From assembly GCA_902780365.1 (NCBI GenBank), contig CACZFE010000036.1, forward strand, positions 1-11,725: a stretch of 11,725 bases of DNA, given 5' to 3'. Positions 5,101 to 11,012 of the stretch are shown in pieces. This DNA is from an uncultured Spirochaetales bacterium. GTDB taxonomy: Bacteria > UBP6 > UBA1177. The notes under the pieces are model-generated. The model saw only the letters and a program-made list of their open reading frames with translations. It did no database searches and had not been told where the DNA came from. Position 1 is the stretch's first letter, and the number at the start of each line of letters is the position of its first letter. The translations under genes were made by a program, and so were the position numbers.

Positions 5101-8091
5101 ATGAAAAATATCTGTTTACTTATCCCGATTTGTCTCTTTTCCATGATTTTGGCATCGTGCGGAGAGAAATCGACCGAAGAAAAACCGGACAATCAGCAGA
5201 ATTCCTCTTTCATCTGGTCTGTAAAAACCTCGAACAAAATGAACTGGCAGGAAGCTAAAGATTATTGTCAGAATCTGACGGAACGCGAACAGACAGACTG
5301 GCATCTGCCTACAATCGAAGAACTCAGGGATCTGATTCAGAGCTGTCCCGGAACTATCACAGGCGGATCATGCAATCTGTCGGAAACCTGCGCGGACAGC
5401 GGCTGTCTGGATGAAAACTGCCAGGCATGTTCTCCGGAATCAGACGGAAGCTACAGCAGGCTCGGCGACATAAACCAGCTGTGGTCGGCAACATCGGTTT
5501 CAAACCATGATTCCAGCGCGTGGTATGTCGATTTCAGCAATGCAGGAATCTATCAGGACGGCAAAGAAAACTACCGTTATGTCCGCTGCACAAGGATCGT
5601 AAAAGGAACTGAAAGAAAACGGGATTGTCAGGAACTTCCTAATAAAGCTGTTTGGAATACAGTTTCAGAAATTACACAGACCTGGAACAGTGAAGAGTGG
5701 ATTCCGACAACGACTGCAAGCTACAACGAAGAAGCAAGCTCTGCGGAATGCCGCTTCAAATGTTTTGAAAACTACGAATGGGACGGAACCGCCTGCGTCA
5801 ACGCAAAGCGGAGTGCGGAATGCACCGGCCTGCCGGAAAATGCAGGCTGGAACACTGTTTCAAGCATAACTCAGACATGGAACGATGAAGAGTGGATTCC
5901 AACAACGACTGCAAGCTACAACGAAGAAGCAAGCGATAAGGAATGCCGCTTCAAGTGCAAAGAGAACTACTCATGGAAAAATTCAGAATGCGTTGCCGAA
6001 ACAAGAACAGCAAACTGCTCCGGCCTTCCTGCAAATGCAGACTGGAACACGGCTTCAAGTATAACACAGACATGGAACGGCACAGACTGGGTTCCGGCAG
6101 CTATCGGAAATTACAACACGAATCCGAGTTCGGCAGAATGCCGGTTCAAGTGCAATAACAACTATTTCTGGAACGGTTCGCAATGTGTAAACCCGTGCGA
6201 TTCCAATGTGTGCAGAAGCGTTGCAAATGCCAACGGTGAGTGCAAAGCTTTAAATGCGACCCGGTATTCCTGCGGCTGCAAAACGAACTATACATGGAAT
6301 GAATCCGCACTGACCTGTGACGCAGACTCAAGAACTTCCGCATGTCAGGGGCTGCCGGAAAACGCTGTCTGGAATACGGCCTCAAGCATAACGCAGACAT
6401 GGAGCGGCACAGACTGGGTTCCTTCAACAGAAGGAAGTTTCAGCAACAGTGCAAGCACGACTCGGTGCGTATTCAAGTGCAAAGAGAACTATAGTTGGAA
6501 AAATTCGCAATGTACGGCCAATCAAAGAACGGCAAACTGCACACAAATTCCGGAAAATGCAGAGTGGAACACAGTTTCAACAATTACACAGACTTGGAGC
6601 GGCTCTGCCTGGGTTCCTTCAAACACAAGCATTTACAATGAAAATCCGAGCACGAATGAGTGCAGGTTCAAATGCAAAACCAACTATACACACTGGGCGG
6701 CGACTTCTCTTTTTCCAGAATCATGCGACCCTGAAACAAAAGAGTATGTCTGCCCTGACAAACCGGCAAATTCAAGCTGGAACAGCGTACCCTATTACTT
6801 GCAGACATGGAACGGGGAAAAGTGGATTCCGGAAGAAAGCTCAACAACCTATAATAAAACTCCGAGCACAACTGAATGCCGCTTCAAATGCAATGAAAAC
6901 TACACTTGGAATGACTCGCAATGCAAAGCGGATTCAAGAACGGAAGACTGCACAGAAATTCCTGAAAATGCTGAATGGAACTCTGCATCGACGGTAAATC
7001 AGACTTGGGACGGCTCGGCCTGGGTTCCTTCAAACGTAAGCACTTACAGCGACACTCAGGACTCACAGGAATGCACTTTCACCTGCATCGAAGATCATTT
7101 CTGGCAGCAGAACAAATGTATATCCCCGTGCGACGACGATCCCTGTTCATATTTCGAAAACGCAGAGAACGAATGCAAAGCTTTTACATGGAACAGATAT
7201 ATCTGCACCTGCAGAAGCGGTTATTACTGGTCGGGAACAAAAAAAGGATGTTCGACCGATCGCCCGGCACTCGGCAACATCTGCACAGGTCAGGGCACAG
7301 GAATAGATTCTGAATACGGATTCTGCGTTCCCCAAAATTTCAGCATAGAAGCTGCCGCGGAAAACGAAAATATCGTTGTAGACAACAATACCGGCCTGAT
7401 GTGGCAGCAGACTGTTCCAGACGAGACGGTTAATCGGTCAACAGCTCAAAATTACTGCAACAATCTGGTTTACGGCGGCTATGACGGATGGCGGCTGCCG
7501 ACAACGCATGAACTTCTTACGATCGTCGATTACGGAAAATATTTTCCGGCAACAGATACAACATATTTCCCTGACACATCGGGTTCGTTCTGGGCTTATG
7601 ACGCTAACGGCGGCACATCACGCGGAGTATCTTTCAATTTCGGAGGAACAGACACCTTACTCAACAACAAATATGTACGGTGCGTAAAAGGAGAAAAAAT
7701 GCCGCTCGGCAGTCTGACATCTTCATCTATCGGCGGTGACAGTGTCGTGGAAGATTCAGGAACCGGATTTATGTGGCAGGGAACTTATCCTTCACAAAAA
7801 ACATGGTGGGCAGCTTTTCAGTATTGCGAAAATCTGACTTATGCAGGTTACAGCGACTGGCGGTTGCCGAATATAAACGAGCTTACATCTCTCGTCAGTT
7901 ATGAACAAAGCAATCCAGCTTCCGAATTTCCGGATATGCCCGCCAGCTATTTCTGGTCATCGACGTTCTATGCCTACGACACAAGTCATGCATGGGAGAT
8001 AAACTTCAAAAACGGAGAAGTAACGCATAAAAATCAAAGTGACGACTGGAGTAATTACGACGGCAGTTACCTTGTCCGCTGCGTCCGTTAG
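5101..8091 (+). CDS. Large surface lipoprotein with three DUF1566 (Lcl_C) domains and Cys/Trp-rich repeats
   Basis: The 996-residue protein starts with a lipoprotein signal (MKNICLLIPICLFSMILASC, lipobox LASC, lipidated Cys20, Gly at +2), pointing to the outer membrane. Residues 37-166 form a first DUF1566/Lcl_C domain with the hallmark DWHLPTIEEL and a YVRCTR end, and contain an extra cysteine-rich insert (about 82-110). Residues 176-673 hold seven copies of a repeat of about 58 residues. Two EGF-like modules interrupt or follow them (about 365-406 and 676-717, both starting with PCD and six-cysteine-like spacing). Two more DUF1566 domains close the protein (about 755-863 with GWRLPTTHEL, and 880-996 with DWRLPNINEL), ending VRCVR. 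DUF1566 is found in surface adhesins such as Legionella Lcl and has a C-type-lectin-like character, so ligand or surface binding outside the cell is likely; the ligand is unknown. The ribosome site is TAGGAGG. It is the last gene of the operon. Confidence 0.85.
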   Translation: MKNICLLIPICLFSMILASCGEKSTEEKPDNQQNSSFIWSVKTSNKMNWQEAKDYCQNLTEREQTDWHLPTIEELRDLIQSCPGTITGGSCNLSETCADSGCLDENCQACSPESDGSYSRLGDINQLWSATSVSNHDSSAWYVDFSNAGIYQDGKENYRYVRCTRIVKGTERKRDCQELPNKAVWNTVSEITQTWNSEEWIPTTTASYNEEASSAECRFKCFENYEWDGTACVNAKRSAECTGLPENAGWNTVSSITQTWNDEEWIPTTTASYNEEASDKECRFKCKENYSWKNSECVAETRTANCSGLPANADWNTASSITQTWNGTDWVPAAIGNYNTNPSSAECRFKCNNNYFWNGSQCVNPCDSNVCRSVANANGECKALNATRYSCGCKTNYTWNESALTCDADSRTSACQGLPENAVWNTASSITQTWSGTDWVPSTEGSFSNSASTTRCVFKCKENYSWKNSQCTANQRTANCTQIPENAEWNTVSTITQTWSGSAWVPSNTSIYNENPSTNECRFKCKTNYTHWAATSLFPESCDPETKEYVCPDKPANSSWNSVPYYLQTWNGEKWIPEESSTTYNKTPSTTECRFKCNENYTWNDSQCKADSRTEDCTEIPENAEWNSASTVNQTWDGSAWVPSNVSTYSDTQDSQECTFTCIEDHFWQQNKCISPCDDDPCSYFENAENECKAFTWNRYICTCRSGYYWSGTKKGCSTDRPALGNICTGQGTGIDSEYGFCVPQNFSIEAAAENENIVVDNNTGLMWQQTVPDETVNRSTAQNYCNNLVYGGYDGWRLPTTHELLTIVDYGKYFPATDTTYFPDTSGSFWAYDANGGTSRGVSFNFGGTDTLLNNKYVRCVKGEKMPLGSLTSSSIGGDSVVEDSGTGFMWQGTYPSQKTWWAAFQYCENLTYAGYSDWRLPNINELTSLVSYEQSNPASEFPDMPASYFWSSTFYAYDTSHAWEINFKNGEVTHKNQSDDWSNYDGSYLVRCVR
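5626..7119 (+). repeat. Seven coding repeats of a Cys/Trp-rich module
   Basis: Copies start at about residues 176, 241, 306, 415, 480, 551 and 617 of the surface lipoprotein. The shared pattern is C-x2-[LI]P-x-NA-x-WN[TS]-x-S-x-ITQTW, then G-x2-W-[VI]P, then YN-x2-[AP]S-x2-ECRFKC and NY-x-W-x-S-x-C. Each copy has four cysteines in the order C, C, C, C, which probably pair as disulfides outside the cell. Copies 1 and 2 remain nearly identical over 49 bases of DNA (5691-5739 against 5886-5934, one mismatch), showing recent duplication or conversion. Copies 3 and 7 are each followed by an EGF-like module, which suggests that a larger unit (three or four repeats plus one EGF) was once duplicated. 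Confidence 0.85.
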
Positions 8092-8102
8092 AATAATTAA
8101 AT

Positions 8103-8194
8103 CGTGAAGTAAACTTCACACCACTTCACGAAAAACTTCACAAAAACTTCGCTTAACTTCGCAGGAAACTTCACACTTCATGAAGTTTCCTGCG
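8103..8194. repeat. Cluster of helically spaced ACTTC repeats after the surface operon
   Basis: The pentamer ACTTC occurs at 8113, 8123, 8135, 8146, 8156, 8168 and 8175, at spacings of 10, 12, 11, 10, 12 and 7 bases, usually as AACTTCAC or AACTTCGC. Reverse copies (GAAGT) at 8106 and 8182 create inverted repeats: 8103-8110 pairs with 8123-8130, and 8104-8110 can alternatively pair with 8113-8119. The block lies between two convergent genes. It could be a transcription end region, a protein-binding array or a genome-wide interspersed repeat. The flanking bases up to 8255 show nothing further. Confidence 0.65.
8160..8194. terminator. Strong hairpin between convergent genes, possible bidirectional terminator
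   Basis: Bases 8160-8173 are perfectly complementary to 8181-8194 (14 bp, CGCAGGAAACTTCA arm) with a 7-base loop. The location, 68 bases after the surface lipoprotein stop and 61 bases beyond the acidic gene stop on the other strand, suits a shared terminator. Neither side has the T-run expected of a classic intrinsic terminator, so it may instead stabilise RNA ends or be part of the ACTTC repeat array. Confidence 0.45.
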
Positions 8195-8255
8195 CTGTCA
8201 GTCCGGTAGAATCTTTGGGTTTGAAACAAGAACAAAAGATGCGGCAGTGAGTTGC

Positions 8256-8639
8256 CTAGTCTTTCTCGAAAATTTTCGGAAATTCTTTAAGAATATCGCA
8301 GAGTTCGTTGATGCTGTCGCGGCACATTTCCCCGAATTCTTCAAAAGCGACCTCGCGAGACACTTCGTCGTTTCTCATCGTGTCGATGAAACCGAAAATG
8401 CTCTCGATCAAACCCGGCTCTTCTGCTGCGCCGCAGCTTTCTTCGCCGCACTCTTCCGTTTCTCCGTTTTCGTTTTCAGTGGAGTCGTCGCAAATGCATT
8501 CGGAACCGGCAGAATCTTCCTCTGATTCATCAATTCCGGAACTTTCAATGATTTTGTTTTCATCTTCTGCCTCGACATTCATAGTTTCAGTAACACCTTC
8601 CATTGCTTCTGCAATGCCTTCAAATAAACTTTCTGTCAT
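8256..8639 (-). CDS. Very acidic small protein of unknown function
   Basis: The start at 8639 is chosen because an in-frame ATG 12 bases upstream lies inside the ribosome site ATGGAGGAAATT. The 127-residue product (MTESLFEGIAEAME...) contains 31 Glu and 10 Asp against 7 Lys/Arg, an extremely negative charge. Six cysteines occur, four of them in the central low-complexity part (CIC near residue 49, then two separated Cys around 65-70). The C-terminal 50 residues, beginning around GLIESIFGFIDTM, look like ordered amphipathic helices with hydrophobic positions conserved in spacing. No signal peptide or known motif is visible. It lies 87 bases downstream of the YhcG-like gene on the same strand and has its own possible -10 site. 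Acidic proteins can mimic DNA or act as chaperone-like or inhibitor proteins; none of these can be supported here beyond charge. Confidence 0.7.
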   Translation of the reverse strand: MTESLFEGIAEAMEGVTETMNVEAEDENKIIESSGIDESEEDSAGSECICDDSTENENGETEECGEESCGAAEEPGLIESIFGFIDTMRNDEVSREVAFEEFGEMCRDSINELCDILKEFPKIFEKD

Positions 8640-8671
8640 AATTTCCTCCATAAAAAAAGTTGACGAGAATG

Positions 8672-8703
8672 ATTATAAACGCCTGGTTGGGCATATAATG
8701 TCC
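8672..8703 (-). promoter_or_regulatory. Possible promoter of the acidic gene with operator-like element (copy 2)
   Basis: On the minus strand a perfect TATAAT (8677-8672) lies 32 bases before the start at 8639. At the usual distance there is no good -35 hexamer. Instead the 19-base element at 8703-8685 occupies that position, with dyad GGxCAT...ATGxCC followed by AACC. The same element occurs at 3809-3827, again 7 bases before a -10-like hexamer. A bound regulator replacing a weak -35 contact would be one reading. A TTGGAC at 22 bases spacing is too far to be convincing. Confidence 0.4.
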
Positions 8704-8726
8704 AAGCGCAAAAAAATATGAAAAAA

Positions 8727-9710
8727 TTATTCTTCGATTTTCGGTAAATTTGCCAATTCCTGCAATTTTCTGCGCAGGATATTCTGATCCGGCAGCTGCA
8801 ACTGATACTGAGCTATCATCATCGGAGAGAGTGTGCGGCTCATGGCATATTCGACCACTTCGTCATTTTTTGACGCACAAAGCAGAAGTCCAACACTTGG
8901 ATTTTCGTCAGGTTTTCTGACTTGTCTGTCCAATCCTTCCAAATAAAAATCCATTTTTGAAACATATTCCGGTTTAAATTTTCCCTCTTTCAGTTCTATT
9001 GCCACAAGACAGTGCAGAGTGCGATGAAAAAACAGCAGATCAATACGAAAATCATCGCCGCCGACTTGTATCGGATATTCCTCTCCGACAAAAGAAAAAT
9101 CCTTGCCCAATTCGAGAATGAAATTGCGCATTCCCTTCACCATAGCTTTACGGAAGTCGTTTTCCTGAAATGTTTTAGGCAAATTAAGAAATTCCACCAC
9201 ATACGAGTCGAGGAACGGATTTTCCTGAGAGTGCAGCTTATCAGGCAGCAATTTGCCTTGAGAAAGCATATAACGCTCATAATATCCGCTGTCCATCTGC
9301 CGCTCAAGCTCTCTTGAACTATAATGTTCTTTTGCCGCAAGGCGCATATAAAATTCCCGTTCTTCATCACTTTTGCTGCCGGACATGATAAGCAGATGAT
9401 TGGTCCAACTCAATTGTGTCAGCAGTGCTGACACTTTTTCATTTTCTGCATAAATCTCATAAAACTGCTTCATTCGATAGAGACCGCGTCGGTTAAAACC
9501 TTTAATGCCAGGGAAATGTTTTTGAATATATTCTGAAAGAGAATCAACATAGCCGTCACCGTAGTTTGCATCTTTTGATTTTTCGGAAAGAAAACGCCCT
9601 ATCCTGCGATACATTATAATCAAAGCTTCATTCACCCTGCGATAAGCTGTGTCGCGGGCTTCTTCGATTATTCTGGCTATTTCATCGAATCTATTGTCAA
9701 TTTCATTCAT
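8727..9710 (-). CDS. yhcG: YhcG family (DUF1016) PD-(D/E)XK nuclease-like protein
   Basis: The 327-residue protein matches the YhcG/DUF1016 layout. An N-terminal helical, winged-helix-like DUF1016_N part (about 1-150) includes YRRIGRFLSEK, YGDGYVDSLSE, GFNRRGLYRM and QLSWTNHLLIM. A C-terminal PD-(D/E)XK fold follows (about 165-320). Its core reads FRIDLLFFHR with D224, followed by CLVAIELKEG with E239 and K241, so the metal-binding Asp and E-x-K signature are intact. Family members are often found as accessory genes near restriction-modification loci and other mobile regions. Cleavage activity is expected from the motif but the natural target is not established. No HsdR, HsdM or HsdS gene is in the window, so it stands alone here. 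Length is close to typical (roughly 330-380). The ATG has a GGTGGAAT ribosome site, and an AT-rich upstream region with a possible -10 precedes it. Confidence 0.9.
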   Translation of the reverse strand: MNEIDNRFDEIARIIEEARDTAYRRVNEALIIMYRRIGRFLSEKSKDANYGDGYVDSLSEYIQKHFPGIKGFNRRGLYRMKQFYEIYAENEKVSALLTQLSWTNHLLIMSGSKSDEEREFYMRLAAKEHYSSRELERQMDSGYYERYMLSQGKLLPDKLHSQENPFLDSYVVEFLNLPKTFQENDFRKAMVKGMRNFILELGKDFSFVGEEYPIQVGGDDFRIDLLFFHRTLHCLVAIELKEGKFKPEYVSKMDFYLEGLDRQVRKPDENPSVGLLLCASKNDEVVEYAMSRTLSPMMIAQYQLQLPDQNILRRKLQELANLPKIEE

Positions 9711-9750
9711 ATTCCACCAACATTTTTACAAACAACAAATTTTTCACAGC

Positions 9751-9756
9751 ATTATA
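9751..9756 (-). promoter_or_regulatory. Possible -10 element for the YhcG-like gene
   Basis: TATAAT on the minus strand lies 41 bases from the start codon, giving a leader of about 34 bases. The matching -35 position holds only CTTTTA-like sequence, but the surrounding A/T tracts could act as an UP-type element. In so AT-rich a stretch a TATAAT by chance is likely. Confidence 0.3.
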
Positions 9757-9902
9757 ATAAAATTTTACAAAAATAAAAGTAAAAATATTTTAATATCAAC
9801 TATAAAAACAGAAATTATTTTAATAAAATATTAAAGGGGTCGAAAGAATCCTCGAATATTACCTGCTCCAACCAAAAACATGCGAACAGCATCAGCACAA
9901 AC

Positions 9903-9968
9903 ATTTTGCGAAAAGTGCGGTTTTTGACAAAAAAAATTTTGCGGAAAGTGCAGTTTTTGATAAAAAAA
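9903..9968. repeat. 33-base tandem duplication
   Basis: Bases 9903-9935 and 9936-9968 are adjacent copies, 30 of 33 identical (differences at copy positions 9, 17 and 26). The unit is a multiple of three. In the open plus-strand frame it encodes an 11-residue repeat ending SAVFDKK; two of the three differences are then synonymous third-base changes and the third swaps Lys for Glu. In the opposite-strand open frame all three would change the amino acid. This argues mildly that the plus frame was once translated. Confidence 0.8.
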
Positions 9969-9979
9969 TTGAGAAAATA

Positions 9980-10017
9980 ATTCGGTAATTTGGCGGATTT
10001 CCATTCGGTGATTTGGC
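9980..10017. repeat. Short direct repeat ATTCGGTRATTTGGC
   Basis: Fifteen-base copies at 9980-9994 and 10003-10017 differ at one position and are offset by 23 bases. They follow the 33-base tandem repeat directly. Purpose unknown; they may mark slippage-prone or decayed sequence. Confidence 0.6.
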
Positions 10018-10133
10018 TTTAAGATTTCTTCAGGATTTCAGATTTAAGGGGCTTTTACATTTGATTTTTCTGCTTTCAGTTTAAGAAAGCGAGCATGTCA
10101 GGTTATTTAAAACTGAAATTAGAAAACGATTTG

Positions 10134-11000
10134 TCAATCGTCCCAGAAACTTGAAAGAAATCCGAGAACTCCCCCGACAGCCGCACCGACAGCCGTGCCT
10201 ACAACAGGAATTGCGGAACCTATCGCCGCTCCCGCAGCTGCTCCTGCCGCTGTGTGACCTGCAACTTTTCCGTTTGAAGGGATATCATCGCTGTATGAAC
10301 TTGAAGTTGTTGTTTCCGGCTCTCTTTCCTTTCTCTGAGAATTCGAGTTGTCAACAATAAAATCAATGAGTTGAGTAATATTGAAGCCATGAGCCGCAGA
10401 ATAGAAAACAGGTGTGTTTATGGTTTTGCCGGTGCTTTCTTTAATCCTCTGTCTGACAGATTCGGCCTTTTCTTCAAGAAATTCAGTAAGTTTGGCGTCT
10501 GGTTCAGCCGCTCTGTCGTTCCAGTGCCTCCCTTTCATAGCCATATCGGCCTGGTTTACGGCAAAAAGGACATCCTCAGCATCCAGTCCCTGAAAGATAT
10601 AATTGTTGAGCAAAGCCGATATCGTCCCGAAATCACGTGTAGAGCCGTCGATAACAACAAGGACTTTATCTATAAGTTTGCCGCTCACACCTTTTTTTCC
10701 GCAAGGGCGGTTGAGATACGAAACTATTTTTTTCATGTGCTCGGCATCATCCTGCGGAGAATCGCCGAGTCCCGGAGTATCATAGAAGCAAAGGTAGTCG
10801 TTGATTTTGTATTTGCGCACCTCCTTTGTTTCAGGATCCGCACCGAAGCCCACTTTTGCAGCCTCCTCTCCGAGAAGGGCGTTTATCGTGGAAGATTTTC
10901 CTGCGCCGGTAGCTCCGATAAGCAGAATATTGAGCGGCGGGAACTGGAATTTCTCTTTCATTTCGTCAAGACGGTACTCTTTGAAATTGATTTCTGTCAT
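10134..11000 (-). CDS. YfjP/YkfA-like GTPase with C-terminal glycine zipper
   Basis: The 288-residue protein has a complete small GTPase domain: P-loop GATGAGKSS (G29-S37), switch/G3 motif DTPGLGD (D74-D80), G4 motif NQAD (149-152) and a G5-like SAA (201-203). The stretch NQADMAMKGRHWN is characteristic of the YfjP/YkfA/YeeP group of MMR_HSR1 GTPases known from cryptic prophage regions of E. coli. After a Ser/Thr-rich linker (about 220-246) comes a hydrophobic Gly/Ala segment at about 247-283 with a regular G-x3-G spacing, which could insert into or oligomerise at membranes. It ends SSFWDD. The ATG follows the stop of the neighbouring paralogue by 12 bases with a perfect AGGAGG site, so both belong to one operon. 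Role unknown; membrane remodelling, stress or phage response are guesses. No terminator is clear downstream. Confidence 0.88.
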   Translation of the reverse strand: MTEINFKEYRLDEMKEKFQFPPLNILLIGATGAGKSSTINALLGEEAAKVGFGADPETKEVRKYKINDYLCFYDTPGLGDSPQDDAEHMKKIVSYLNRPCGKKGVSGKLIDKVLVVIDGSTRDFGTISALLNNYIFQGLDAEDVLFAVNQADMAMKGRHWNDRAAEPDAKLTEFLEEKAESVRQRIKESTGKTINTPVFYSAAHGFNITQLIDFIVDNSNSQRKEREPETTTSSSYSDDIPSNGKVAGHTAAGAAAGAAIGSAIPVVGTAVGAAVGGVLGFLSSFWDD

Positions 11001-11012
11001 TTTATCCTCCTT

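Larger units (their letters stand above)
9711..10133. other. 423-base AT-rich gene-free region
   Basis: This is the largest gap in the window. Bases 9711-9835 are strongly A+T rich with runs of A and T, and on the minus strand include a TATAAT (9756-9751) about 40 bases before the yhcG-like start. From 9827 to 9988 a plus-strand frame of 53 codons stays open without an ATG, GTG or TTG start; it includes the 33-base tandem repeat and may be a decayed gene. From 9980 to 10017 there is a second short direct repeat. Bases 10074-10082 can pair with 10110-10118 (9 bp, 27-base loop). I see no RNA gene and no insertion-sequence ends. Confidence 0.5.

Noticed and set aside
6449..6997. 182-codon frame within the DUF1566 lipoprotein gene
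   Set aside because: It is an out-of-frame shadow of the repeats, so its apparent repetitiveness comes from the real gene.
135..9855. 14-base match CGAAAGAATCCTCG between the DUF4130 gene and the AT-rich gap
   Set aside because: A 14-base match is close to the level expected by chance in a window of this size, and one copy lies inside conserved coding sequence.
9913..9921. AAGTGCGGT, identical to the Haemophilus DNA uptake core sequence
   Set aside because: Only one exact copy occurs, inside a tandem repeat whose second copy has a mismatch, and nothing else in the window resembles Pasteurellaceae; likely coincidence.
10074..10118. 9-bp inverted repeat downstream of the GTPase operon as a terminator
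   Set aside because: The loop is 27 bases, the stem is AT-rich and no T-run follows on the minus strand.
10095..10154. 19-residue plus-strand frame starting MSGYLKLK
   Set aside because: No ribosome site, overlaps the GTPase gene end in antisense, too short to support.
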